Positions 51,348-63,020 of a stretch of 64,000 nt of DNA are shown here, one piece after another. The notes under the pieces were generated by a model. That model was not told the DNA's origin, made no database searches, and was given only the letters and a program-made list of their open reading frames with translations. Every line of letters begins with the position of its first letter. Positions within the stretch are counted from its first letter, which is position 1. Position numbers and translations under genes: made by a program. The stretch comes from Tomocerus qinae. Its lineage: Eukaryota > Arthropoda > Collembola > Entomobryomorpha > Tomoceridae. Location: NCBI GenBank assembly GCA_020055645.1, contig CM034547.1:27838513-27902512 (forward strand). Direction: 5' to 3'.

Positions 51348-51439
51348 TAATGTTTTCGATAATGTACCCCAACTAATACCTCTATGTACTAAATTTAGTA
51401 CATGAAGGTATACGATGGGGTACATTATTGAAAACATTA
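51348..51439. mobile_element. Small palindromic element (copy 1)
   Basis: Two arms of about 45 bp, 51348-51394 and 51395-51439, are imperfect reverse complements with almost no loop (TAATGTTTTCGATAATGTAC against GTACATTATTGAAAACATTA). A related sequence occurs at 60191-60253, so this is a dispersed family and not a one-off hairpin. It looks like a very short MITE. Confidence 0.75.
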
Positions 51440-51753
51440 ATACCAAAATACCAATCAACACAATATTACATGTTTACATTTACAAATAGGCACGCCCTTC
51501 CCGCAGATTTTGCCAGCTGAATGAAACAAGCAAGCGAAACTCGAAACTAAAACAATCTATCTTTACGATACGAAACCTTTTCATTTTTCTTTATCAGTTT
51601 TTTTTCGAGAGTCTGGAGTATATAGTTGGGCTTGGACTGTCAATTCCCAGGAGCCTTCTCGGAGCCTACAATTACGACTAAAAATTCGGCAGCCCGGACC
51701 CGGATTGGAATTAGGGCAAACCGGATAACTTCAACCTTGTACGCGCTGCTTGC

Positions 51754-51761
51754 GTATTGTA
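51754..51761. repeat. Left 8-bp target-site duplication
   Basis: GTATTGTA directly precedes the left end of the foldback element; the same 8 bases follow its right end at 55271-55278. Confidence 0.75.
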
Positions 51762-51882
51762 TGGGGGGATAATCGTTGCAAAAGTCTTACTCAAAATCAT
51801 TTATACTATGTCAACAAATGATCTATACTTTTTATACTTTTGTTACCTTTTATAGCTCTATATTATAGAAAGATTTTACATA

Positions 51883-53205
51883 AGTAGGCCTACACTTAGT
51901 AGGCTTATACTAAGTAGGCCTACAATTAGTAGGCTTATACTAAGTAGGCCTACAATTAGTAGGCTTATACTTAGTAGGCCTACACTTAGTAGGCTTATAC
52001 TTAGTAGACCTACACTTAGTAGGCTTATACTTAGTAGGCCTACACTTAGTAGGCTTATACTAAGTAGGCCTACAATTAGTAGGCTTATACTTAGTAGGCT
52101 TATACTTAGTAGGCCTACACTTAGTAGGCTTATACAAGTAGGCCTACAATTAGTAGGCTTATACTTAGTAGGCCTACACTTAGTAGGCTTATACTTAGTA
52201 GGCCTACATTTAGTAGGCTTATACTTAGTAGGCCTATACTTAGTAGGCTTATATTTAGTAGGCTTATACTTAGTAGGCTTATACTTAGTAGGCCTACACT
52301 TAGTAGGCTTATACTTAGTAGGCTTATACTTAGTAGGCTTATACTTAGTAGGCTTATACTTAGTAGGCTTATACTTAGTAGGCTTATATTTAGTAGGCTT
52401 ATACTTAGTAGGCTTATACTTAGTAGGCTTATACTTAGTAGGCTTATAACTTAGTAGGCTTATACTTAGTAGGCTTATACTTAGTAGGCTTATACTTAGT
52501 AGGCTTATACTTAGTAGGCTTATACTTAGTAGGCTTATACTTAGTAGGCTTATACTTAGTAGGCTTATACTTAGTAGGCTTATACTTAGTAGGCTTATAC
52601 TTAGTAGGCTTATACTTAGTAGGCTTATACTTAGTAGGCTTATACTTAGTAGGCTTATACTTAGTAGGCTTATACTTAGTAGGCTTATACTTAGTAGGCT
52701 TATACTTAGTAGGCTTATACTTAGTAGGCTTATACTTAGTAGGCTTATACTTAGTAGGCTTATACTTAGTAGGCTTATACTTAGTAGGCTTATACTTAGT
52801 AGGCTTATACTTAGTAGGCTTATACTTAGTAGGCTTATACTTAGTAGGCTTATACTTAGTAGGCTTATACTTAGTAGGCTTATACTTAGTAGGCTTATAC
52901 TTAGTAGGCTTATACTTAGTAGGCTTATACTTAGTAGGCTTATACTTAGTAGGCTTATACTTAGTAGGCTTATACTTAGTAGGCTTATACTTAGTAGGCT
53001 TATACTTAGTAGGCTTATACTTAGTAGGCTTATACTTAGTAGGCTTATACTTAGTAGGCTTATACTTAGTAGGCTTATACTTAGTAGGCTTATACTTAGT
53101 AGGCTTATACTTAGTAGGCTTATACTTAGTAGGCTTATACTTAGTAGGCTTATACTTAGTAGGCTTATACTTAGTAGGCTTATACTTAGTAGGCTTATAC
53201 TTAGT
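51883..53205. repeat. Left 15-bp tandem array of the foldback element
   Basis: About 88 copies of the unit AGGCTTATACTTAGT. The outer third (to about 52445) is heterogeneous, with alternating AGGCCTACACTTAGT and AGGCTTATACTTAGT units that form a loose 30-bp period. The inner part, from about 52450 to 53200, is nearly invariant, about 50 units. Because the unit is a multiple of three, one reverse frame stays open as a (KYKPT)n reading, which I regard as an artefact. Confidence 0.95.
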
Positions 53206-53509
53206 AGTAGCTTTAGTAGCCATTATCCCCTCATAGTGATGTTTGAGCAGGACTGTAAATTTAGTAGAGCTACTTAGTAGAGCTACATAGTAGCGCTACA
53301 CTTTTAGTAGACCCACATAATGGTCGGTTAGTGGCGGGATTCATTGTTTAAAGTTTCAGCTGACATTTGATTGTTGACTGTTGTATTAGTATAGTAGTTG
53401 TTGACGTTTCATGAAAATGAGCTCAGAAAGGTAAGAAAGAGTTAATAGTATTCATAATATTATTATTGTGACGTAAGGTTAAAAAAACTGATACAAATTG
53501 ATAAATAAA

Positions 53510-54243
53510 TGTTCTATTTCCGATCTAAGAGATGTTGGAATTGCATGTTGGATATTCATTTCTGGGCTGATTGTAGCTTCAACACTGTCTCCGTTGCCCA
53601 ACGTGTGGCAAATACGCTGTGGGACCTAGATAATCCCCCTAATGCAGGACTTCCCTCATTGCTTCTCTTATTCGTTTATCAGTACATTTGATTTTCTTAT
53701 CTCTTAAAAATCCTTTCATCCGTTTGTAGCCGTTATTGGGAAAATTTTTAAGGATGCTGCCAATGATACCTTGAAGATCATTATCCTCCATTTGAGCATA
53801 CGATTGTGAAACCTAAAAATATGCCAAACCGGTCAAGGTTTCTAGAAACCTCTGGGGGAAGAGGTTAGACGTGGTGGGAGTTGACAAGTGAAAAATTCAC
53901 TTTTGTCACTTCTGGTGGACAAATCCTATATTTTGTCCTCCACTGCTTGGATAGAATATAAGACTGCCATTGCTAACTACCATGGTGATTACAGGCAGGT
54001 GAATATGGAGGTGAAAAAAGTGAACTTTTAATCTGCTAACTCCCACTTCGTCTAACCTGTTACCATATAGAGGAGTCTTGGGTCAAGGTTATAATCAATA
54101 TAACAATTCCATGCCATACGTTAGGCAGAGCATTTATATTTAGACCAAGTATTAAAAATTACGGAAATGTTATTCTCCTTTAGTCTTCTAAAAATCGTGT
54201 CACGAGAAACTCCATGACCAACGTGTGTCAAAATTTTGTTAAT
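53510..54243 (-). pseudogene. Decayed HTH + integrase-type transposase in foldback core
   Basis: On the minus strand, about 54240-54155 encodes GVSRDTIFRRLKENNIS, a helix-turn-helix of the kind seen at the N-terminus of eukaryotic integrase-core transposases. After the nested insertion, an AG acceptor (ATTTTTAG) at about 53814 leads into YAQMEDNDLQGIIGSI and NFPNNGYKRMKGFLRD, then KRIREAMREV, stopping at 53639. This matches the region preceding the catalytic core in that family, with the typical pattern xSDxELDxxVxxI..FPNxGYxxMxGxLR. In a shifted frame downstream, FATRWATETV resembles the next conserved block. In-frame stops and at least one frameshift show that it is dead. Assignment is from memory of the family and needs a profile search; the DDE residues themselves are not preserved here. 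Confidence 0.55.
53841..54080. mobile_element. Nested palindromic insertion within foldback core
   Basis: A 240-bp segment flanked on both sides by the 10-bp direct repeat GGTCAAGGTT (53831-53840 and 54081-54090). Its ends are imperfect inverted repeats: GAGGTTAGACGTGGTGGGAG at 53861 pairs with CTCCCACTTCGTCTAACCTG at 54040. It separates the two recognisable parts of the transposase relic, so it probably inserted into that gene. A 9-10-bp duplication would suit a MULE-like MITE. Confidence 0.65.
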
Positions 54244-54611
54244 GTGAAGAAAATGTGAACAACATAATAATATGTAAATTTCCAATAAAAAAGAAGTGTA
54301 AACGTAACATTACATAAATTTATTATTTTACATTAGTGTTGTTTCTGAATTTCAAAAGACTAATAAACTCTTTCTTACCGTTCTGAACTCATTTTTATGA
54401 AACGTCAATAACTACTAAAACAACAGTCAACAATCAAATGTCAGCTGAAACTTTAAACAATGAATCCCGCCACTAACCGACCTTTATGTGGGTCTGCGTA
54501 AAGTGTAGCTCTACTGAGTAGCTCTACTGAGTAGCTCTACTGAGTAGCTCTACTAAATCAACAGTCCTACTCCACCATCACTATGAGGGGATAATGGCTA
54601 CTAAAGCTACT

Positions 54612-55150
54612 ACTAAGTACAAGCCTACTAAAGTATAAGCCTACTAACTACAAGCCTACTAAGTATAAGCGTACTAAGTATAAGCCTACTAAGTATAAGC
54701 CTACTAAGTATAAGCCTACTACGTATAAGCCTACTAAGTACTAAGTATAAGCCTACTACGTATAAGCCTACTAAGTATAAGCTTACTAAGTATAAGCCTA
54801 CTAAGTGTAGGCCTACTAAGTATAAGCCTACTAAGTATAAGCCTACTAAATATAAGTCTACTGAGTATAAGCCTACTAAGTATAAGCCTACTAAGTGTAA
54901 GCCTACTAAGTATAAGCCTACTAAGTATAAGCCTACTAAGTGTAGCCCTACTAAGTATAAGCCTACTAAGTATAAGCCTACTAAATATAAGCCTACTAAG
55001 TATAGGCCTACTAAGTATAAGCCTACTAAATGTAGGCCTACTAAGTATAAGCCTACTAAATGTAGGCCTACTAAGTATAAGCCTACTAAGTATAAGCCTA
55101 CTAAGTGTAGGCCTACTAAGTATAAGCCTACTAAGTGTAGACCTACTAAA
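54612..55150. repeat. Right 15-bp tandem array of the foldback element
   Basis: Inverted counterpart of the left array, unit AAGCCTACTAAGTAT, about 36 copies with many single-base variants and some length changes. It is shorter and much less uniform than the inner part of the left array. Confidence 0.93.
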
Positions 55151-55270
55151 GTAAGATCTTTCTAAAGTATAGAGCTATAAAAGGTAACAAAAGTATAAAA
55201 AGTATAAATCATTTGTTGACATAGTATGAATGATTTTGGGTAAGACTTTTGCTACGATTATCCCCCCATA

Positions 55271-55278
55271 GTATTGTA
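55271..55278. repeat. Right 8-bp target-site duplication
   Basis: GTATTGTA immediately after the right end of the foldback element, identical to 51754-51761. Confidence 0.75.
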
Positions 55279-55911
55279 TTGCGTAAGTAAACTATAGCAT
55301 TTTTAGTATACGCAGACTCTTCTAAACAAAACAGTAGTCAGTTCACAATCCAGTCAGCTGTCGTGTCAATGGTAAATTAATTTTTTTCAACTTTAATTGA
55401 CTTCGACTCAGATAACTTATAAAAAGCTTAAAAAATGAAATGTAAACATTGAAATATTATTTAAATATTTTAAATATATTAAAAATATAAAAATAAATAA
55501 ATAGATGATTTCACATACAACATAATAACTTGCAAATACCCATGACCCAACGCTTAATCTTCTTTTCAATAGAATGTCTGATTATAATGCTGTTATAATT
55601 TTGAAGGTATGCGTGGGGCGGGGTACATACAATATGTGAATACATGTGTTAAATGTGTATATCCTTTACTATTTCTTTAGATCATTAATATATTTTACTT
55701 TTGCAGTAATATGAATTAATGGCCGAGTGAATTAAATTACTCCAATCTTTATCTATATTTAATTGGTGTCATAAAAGTTAATGAAAATGCATTTTTTGTT
55801 ATAGCAAGCCATCCCTGTCATCTGTAGTCATCCAGTCACCAGTATTCAGTATTGCTACAAGTCTTGACTTTAAGTGACACATACCTATAAATAATTCAAG
55901 TGTAAAGCAAA
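55279..55911. other. Spacer and 5' region of FLOT1
   Basis: AT-rich DNA between the foldback element and the FLOT1 start codon; promoter and 5' UTR of FLOT1 should be here. No distinct motif recognised. Confidence 0.5.
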
Positions 55912-58554
55912 ATGGTGTGGGGATTCGTTTCATGTGGTCCAAACCAAGCACTGGTAATATCAGGTAATAACATCAATATTCTCTAGTTTTGAATGACTAT
56001 ATTTAGCATTATCGGCATTATGTCGAGTACCAGCGCTTGGAACTTTAAACTAAAGTCCAAAAGTATGCTGCGGGTACAACTCCTACATCCTAAAACAACA
56101 TATTATTTACTTTAATTTGCTTTAGTTTTAAATGAACGCCCTTTAATTTTGATTTTTATGACAATAGGATGCTGTCATACCAAGCCACAGTTAGTTCCTG
56201 GAGGACGAGTGTTTGTCTGGCCATTTATCCAGCAAGTTCAGGAGTAAGATTTCAAAATATTATATTACTTAGTATAATATGTTTTGATTCACCGGGGTTT
56301 TGTTAGCAAAATTGTCAACACTGTGACCTATTCTAACTTATATGTATAATTCCGTTGACAAAAAGATTTGGGTATCAAAAATTGGGAGCCTTCCTTCAAT
56401 ATATTCTGATTTTCACAGGTTGCCACTGAAAACTATGACCCTGCAAGTGGAATCTCCAAAAGTGTACACTAGTCAAGGCGTTCCAATTACTGTTACTGGT
56501 ATCGCTCAGGTGAAAATTCAAGGACAAAACGAAGAAATGTTAATGAATGCTTGTGAACAGTTTTTAGGAAAAGCAAGTATTAAGGAAATTGAACGTGTTG
56601 CACTTGAAACTTTGGAGGGTCACCAAAGAGCTATAATGGGTTCAATGACCGTCGAGGTGATTTTTTGCATTTCTGCAGTGCAGTATTTAGATTAAATTAA
56701 AATCTGTAATAACCGTAAAAGCCTAAAAAAATGTGACAGCCCTTTTTCTTTGACCCCATTTGAAAATTGTTTGTTCCGGTTGACATTTCTGGTGAAAGTG
56801 CCGATGAAAGGTCGGTGAAAGCTTTGTATGGAGTTAGCGTGGGGAAAGAGCTGTCAATTATTATCCTTACATAGCGTAGCATGGCATCGTTCGAACAATT
56901 TGTAACTTGTGCCTAATTGTTATGTTCTGATATTATTGTTAGTAGTTATAGTGGGTAATTTTTTATAGGAAATATATAAAGATCGGAAGAAGTTTAGCAG
57001 AAATGTCTACGAAGTGGCGTCTGCCGATTTGATGAATATGGGTAATTTTCATAATATTTTATCTCACTGGCTAAATAGTATGCCACCTTTGCAGAAAGAT
57101 AATAGCCATTTATAAAATTGTATATTCTAATCCAAATTTCCACTTTCTTCGATTTAGGCATCACAGTAATTTCTTACACTCTGAAGGACGTTCGTGATGA
57201 TTGCGTGAGTAAACTAATGAAAATAGTTATATAAGTTATTCTGCTATTAATTTGCATTAATGTATATTTCAATTTACAAATGCCCACATAATTTACGTAA
57301 TATTGTTTACCAATACCACTGTTGTTCATCAGGGATACCTATCGGCTTTGGGTATGGCTCGAACAGCTGAAGTTAAACGGGATGCTCGAATTGGTGAAGC
57401 AGAGGCCAAGAGAGATGGGCAAATAAAAGAGGCGATTGCAGAAGAAGAGAGAATGGCAGCTAAGTATCTTAACGATACTGATATAGCCAAAGCTAAAAGA
57501 GATTTCGAGCTGAAAAAAGCTGCCTATGATTTAGAAGTCAACACGAAGGTCTGATTTTGTGATGGAATAAAGTTGTGATGATGTATTATGTACTAACACC
57601 GTAATTGCTTAAAACAATTTAATGACGGTGATAGTCATTATAATGCAAATCATTCAATAAAAGTTACCAATTTGGTTTGCAACTGTAGTAAAGCCATACG
57701 TTTTGTCTTTTTAGAAAGCGGAAGCTGACATGGCCTATGCTATTCAGGTAAGCATAATAAGTTATAATCTGCTTTTATCTATTACCGATTATGACTATAT
57801 AGGTAAGTTATACTTAAATTTCAATGGATTTTTATAGGAAGCGAAAACGAAACAAAGGATTAGGGAGGAAAATATGCAAATTAAGGTTGTTGAACGTGCC
57901 CAGGAAATCGCTGTTCAAGAGCAAGAAATTCAGCGTCGACAAAAGGAATTGGATGCCACGATTCGAAGGCCTGCAGAAGCTGAAAAATACCGGTAAAGTA
58001 CCAACTAAACATGTGGTGAAATTCGGAAAGGTTTATACTATAGTATCTATTTGTCAAATGATACAATTTTTAGGCTTGAAAAAATTGCTGAAGCCAATCG
58101 AAATCGAGTTATTCTTGAAGCGGAGGCGGAAGCAGAAGCAATTAGGATAAAAGGGGAGGCAGAAGCCTTTGCTTTGGAAGCCAAAGGCAAAGCTGAAGCT
58201 GAGCAGTTGACACGTAAAGCAGAGGCCTATAAGTTGTACAAGGATGCCGCTGTCGTAGAAATGCTTCTTGATGTATTACCAAAGGTTGGTCTGATTTTGT
58301 TTACAAACTCTTTATAAAAAATACACTCAACATGTATGGATTGTTAAACTATACCATCTTTTGAAATTTAGGTTGCTGCTGAGGTAGCAGCACCTCTTGC
58401 ACAGGCTAAAAAGATTTCGATGATTAGCACTGGGGGCGAAATCGGAGCTGCTAGGTTAACAACTGAAGTTTTGGAAACAGTTCTGCGAATGCCACAGTTG
58501 ATTTCTTCATTGACAGGAGTGGATATTACGAAGGCTGCTTCTCGTTCTACATAG
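55912..58554 (+). CDS. FLOT1: Flotillin-1
   Basis: Membrane-associated scaffold of cholesterol-rich microdomains, involved in endocytosis and signalling, which forms hetero-oligomers with flotillin-2. Ten exons join in phase: 55912-55963, 56168-56243, 56419-56656, 56969-57041, 57158-57204, 57333-57548, 57715-57747, 57838-57992, 58074-58284 and 58372-58554. They give 427 residues, the same length as human flotillin-1. The N-terminal half is an SPFH/prohibitin-like domain ([67 protein letters not shown]). The C-terminal half is the Glu/Ala-rich coiled coil ([47 protein letters not shown]), ending in a short hydrophobic tail with [14 protein letters not shown]. Nothing is missing. The foldback element lies about 640 bp upstream of the start codon. 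Confidence 0.97.
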
Positions 58555-61398
58555 ACGAATTGAAGGTTACTGGAAAGGCTCCTTCACCATTGAATACTTA
58601 ACAGAGAATTACATGTTCTACATAAAATCATTCGGAAAATTTACTTTTTGCTGAGATAGCCTTTAGAGTATAGTTTTTCGGTTTTTATGGATTCCAAAGT
58701 ATTGTTTTGAAAATGGTGAATCTCATTTTCAAATTTGACTCTGAAGTCTTGAAGTCAGAACCTTTTATTTTACGGTGGGCATTTATTATGTAGTTATTTC
58801 ACTTTTGAGTTTAATTGTATTGACTTAGATTTCAATAATATAGAAATTATATTATAGTTAGTTAAAGTTAGCCCCTAATAGTACACTCTATGCTGTGTAT
58901 CAATGTATCAAGGCTGCTATTATTTTCAAAAAAAGTAAAGAGATAAAGTGGATACGGAGTTATAAGTGGTGTTAGTTGCCTTACGGTTCGGCTTCGACTA
59001 TCGTGAAACGAAATTATGAACTTCATGATATTTACATTCAGATTCCAATCCAAATCTGACTTACAAATACTATTCTACAAACAGCGTTGGTTTTCTAATA
59101 CCTCGCTACAAAGTTTCAATCAATGCAATGCATGTTTGTGTTAAAGCCCTAAAAATGCATAGCTAACCATTTATTATTACTACAATTGGGAACAAAAACC
59201 GACATTCTCTTGATTGTACAACATTATGGTATGATATAAATATTATATTACGATTACAATAATATTAGCTATTATAGTGCAGAGTGCCGAATTATATCTA
59301 AAATACCATCTTCTTGTCATAACGTTATTGATTAATAGAATATTTATTCATGCATTAATTTTAACTCTCCAATTTCTTATCAGACTCAAGATTTGTACTT
59401 TGATTTTATGCCTTCTTTATATTACTGTTTCATATAAGAACCAAATTCATAGGGAAACGTATTTATAATGTGATTTTTTCTAAATTGCGTATACTATACA
59501 AATGGATTGGTAAACTTTATAAAACGACACAGTGACACAGTTATTAAATTAGTCTATTATAAACTTTGTCTGTATATTGCAGGTAATTGCATTTTATATT
59601 CTACTGATGTTGTGCGTATAAGTTTTTAGATTTTGTAGGATTATGTTTAATGAGGCCACGCTAACAAAAATTTAGGTCAGAAGGAAGAAAACTCTTATTT
59701 GTTATTTTTTACATGGCTTAATTAATATCAATGCATTTTATATGCGAGTAAGTCGCTTTTACTGTAAATGTGTGTTAAACTCGTCCAAAAATCAAAATTT
59801 GCTATACTAACTAGGTAATAGTACCTACCTATATTATACTATGTGCATGTAGATAATGTGTTTGTGGAATATTGTATTGTAAATATTTCTATCTACTTAA
59901 ATTAAATGTATATGTGTAACTAGTTGAATCCTAGCACATAAAGTGTGCTAGAAAATGTTGAAATCAGTAAACTAGCGACTGCGCATTGGCCTGAATTTCA
60001 TAGACCGTTGATTATTTAGTAGACCAATTTTTGATGCCTAAGCGTGTTGAAATGTAGAAAAAAGTCAGTACTGATAGTCTAGTCCTTACTCATTAGTTAC
60101 AAAGTTACAAAATAATACGGACGTACACAAACCTTTATACAAGAATACTGACAGAATTCCATGCGCATGTCCCACTTTACGTTTATGAATTAATGTTTTC
60201 AATAATTTAGTACATAGAGGTATGCGTTGGGGGTACATTATCAAAAACATTAATATGATGATTATTTTCATTCAGTATCTTCTAGTCTTCTGCCCCACCA
60301 CCCCACGGTGTTACATCTATCACCTATATTATAGTAGTTTCATGCAGCTTTAATTTTCAGTTTGACCTGTCAATGTCATACTCCCTATTGTCCCTACAGT
60401 AATATTCTGTGTATTTTAGCATTTCTGTCACAAGATATGAATTGAAGTTATAATTTTTGTGGTTATCACTACTCGTATTGTATTATGTACAACGTACTGG
60501 GTGGGTAAATTACGAATTAACCATAATGATATACATAATAAGATATAAATAATAGTAAATAAATACTACATACTTTGTTAAAATGAATTTCATTGACTTC
60601 CGTTGTGACTAATTTTGGCAATTTGCTGCAGGTTTGTTATTTATTACACTCCGTGCAAATCTAATTTGCAAAGAAGCAGACCTACTAGTAAACGGATAAT
60701 TACGGATATATTTGGTGAAAGTCAAAACGGATTAGGTTTAAAATGCGGTTGGTTCATGAAGCCATTTTAGATGAAAATATGTCCTTCGTTGGTGATTAAA
60801 GTGCAACAATGGAGTGTATATCCTTCTTTCAACAACTCAACCTTCTTTCAGCATTTATACACCAGAAACTAAAAGCAACAACTGTGTATACGCTAAAACA
60901 TTTAACATTAGACATACATACATAATTATACAAACACCAGAATTTAATTCTGGTATACCATAATATGTAGAATATTATAACAAATAAAAAAATAGTACAT
61001 CCAGAGAAAGTTGTTTTCTCTTGTTGTGCATAATTCAAAACAGTAGCTTTCACCAGAGAAATGACTGCGCTTGTTATGAGTTATCACGCTATCAGTTTCA
61101 CATCGTCAATCGTACACAATGGTCTGTAGTCTATTTGCCGGTGGTTAGATCACAGGTGGTGTTTATATTTATACTAGACTAAGACTAAACCATAAAAATA
61201 TTAAATTGGAAGGAATACTACTATAGTATAGATAGACGAGATAGACTAAATAATACGGAGCTGTAAAATTTTTTTCTGTTCGGGATAGGGGAATGATGGA
61301 TATGGGTATTGGTATTACTCGGTAGGTATATGGAGACGAAGACTACACCGAGGAATGGGTGGAGAGCTGCATAGATTTACCACACTGAGCTGATAATA
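58555..61398. other. FLOT1 3' region and intergenic DNA
   Basis: Non-coding AT-rich DNA containing the FLOT1 3' UTR and a second copy of the small palindromic element (60191-60253). Short open frames such as 59277-59468 have no support. Confidence 0.5.
60191..60253. mobile_element. Small palindromic element (copy 2, shortened)
   Basis: Shares TAATGTTTTCAATAA at its left end, TTTAGTACAT, then AGGTATGCGTTGGGGGTACA and a closing AAAACATTA with the element at 51348-51439. Most of the left arm is deleted, so it no longer folds fully. Confidence 0.65.
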
Positions 61399-61406
61399 AT
61401 GCTTTT

Positions 61407-61740
61407 GGCTGGATTTAGGCAGCGGGATATCGTTGCCTCAATTTGCCCCTGTTGCCTCCGTTGCCCCTAGTTTAGCCACTTAACCTATTATCTTTGTCAT
61501 TTGCCTCCCGTCACTATTTCTGCCTCTTTTTTGACCTAACCTAATTAAAAATAAGCATATTACTTGCTTGTTAGGCTTTAACAATAAAACAGTTTATTTT
61601 TTATTAGGTTAGGTCAAAAAAGAGGCAAAAATAGTGACGGGAGGCAATGGGGACAATATATTAAAGTAATAGGTTAAGTGGCTAAACTTGGGGAAACGGG
61701 GGCAAATGAGGCAACGATGTCCCGCTGCCTAAATCCAGCC
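61407..61740. mobile_element. 334-bp MITE with 8-bp target-site duplication
   Basis: Terminal inverted repeats start GGCTGGATTTAGGCAGCGGG on the left and close with the complement on the right. Complementarity extends about 140 bp into each side, leaving a short AT-rich centre around 61545-61600. The 8-bp direct repeat ATGCTTTT lies at 61399-61406 and 61741-61748. There is no coding capacity, so this is a non-autonomous DNA transposon. An 8-bp duplication suits hAT-like or related superfamilies; the terminal bases do not let me choose. Confidence 0.9.
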
Positions 61741-61748
61741 ATGCTTTT

Positions 61749-63020
61749 AATGTTTAGGGAGGGGAAATAGTTTGTGAGGTGAAAACATTAAGTTACTGAA
61801 TTGATTAAAATATATTTTTTCTGTCTGGAGGAGGCGAAATGGTTGGAAAGTGACGTATAAGGGTAGAAATGACTTGTCTTCATAATAGGTATTATTTTGG
61901 TGATATAATTATTGATATTTTGCATTGTATATTACAGATTTTAATGTTGACAATAATCTATTAACATAATAATAAGACATTTAATTTTTATCATGAGGTA
62001 ATAATATTGAATTGAACTAGACTTACTAGACTATTACAAATTTAATATACAAAAAATAAATTGAGCAGTGTAAGTTAAGTCAGACAGATGCTAATAATGA
62101 CTTCAACAACTAATGGCCATGACTTGATGAACATTCTGAGATAAAAGGGTGAAAACGTGCTTGGCATTTTCATTTATTAGTCTACCCAGAATGTACAGTA
62201 CAGAATGTGGCAGTTTGAAGACATTAAAAGCTTTCAACAACTAAAATGAACTTCCCCATTCCCACCATCTAAAAACTTCATGGCCAATGCTTTCACTTAG
62301 ATGGTCATAATGGGTTGTTAATTAGACAATGTTAGTTAACACCAAAATGAAAATAAAGAAATGATTTAATAAACAGCGAGCAAAATATTTCATAAAACAA
62401 ACAAAAATTGCAACGAGTCAAATGCTTTCGAATGATAAATTATCACAGTTATTTACACCATTCCGAGTAGTTTCAGCACCAAGGATTCCACATAAATAGA
62501 TCATGTAATAGCTAGTACAGTCATCGTCATATTTTCTCCTACTATTACTACACAATACAAACGACGATATGAAGAGTTTTAGGCAAATTATCTAAAACCA
62601 AACCGCTCACTTCCTTAAACATTCACCCTAAGTAAACCTAATAAACAATTAACTATTTCCTAAAAATAAGACCTACACCTGTACTCTGGTACTGGTGAAA
62701 ACCCCTGATTTATTTCTTCTTTGGGCCTGCCGAAGGTTAAAATACAATTTTTCCAGTTCCTGACCCTTGTAGGTCTGTACTATTATACTTAGTTTAGTAC
62801 ACCTATAACCAAAGTCTCGAAAAACTTGGGAGGCACGATTCACGATTATTTGGTATAATTAGACTTTCAGATTAAAATACCACGTCACATACATTCCTAA
62901 CATATTGATTAGAATTATTGAACTGAATACAAACGGTCATTGTACATTGTACATACAAACATAAAAGAGCATTAGTAAGACAAAATCGACTTATTTAGTA
63001 GTTCACAAAACTAAACCACG
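61749..63020. other. 3' flank of QSOX gene
   Basis: AT-rich DNA with no exon recognised. Reverse-strand AATAAA at 62709-62714 lies about 310 bp past the QSOX stop codon and may mark its 3' end. Confidence 0.5.

Larger units (their letters stand above)
50876..51753. other. GON4L 3' region and spacer
   Basis: Contains the GON4L 3' UTR with its AATAAA at 50980 and a small palindromic element at 51348-51439. Nothing else is recognisable up to the foldback element. Confidence 0.5.
51762..55270. mobile_element. 3.5-kb foldback transposon with tandem-repeat arms
   Basis: The left arm (51762 to about 53443) and right arm (about 54365 to 55270) are inverted copies, although the left is nearly twice as long. 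Each arm has three parts. The outer unique part is about 120 bp, starting TGGGGGGATAATCG on the left and ending with its complement on the right. The middle part is a 15-bp tandem array. The inner unique part is about 240 bp and includes the AATCCCGCCACTAACCGAC-type segment and short 15-bp GTAGCTCTACTGAGT repeats. The core (53444-54364) carries a decayed antisense transposase-like gene and a nested palindromic insertion. An 8-bp direct repeat flanks the whole. The layout resembles Drosophila FB and Galileo-type elements; the superfamily is not settled. The element lies between GON4L and FLOT1 and breaks neither gene. Confidence 0.88.

Noticed and set aside
52444-53223. 259-codon reverse-strand open frame reading (KYKPT)n
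   Set aside because: It is the translation of the 15-bp tandem array. The frame stays open only because the unit is a multiple of three; there is no other protein feature.
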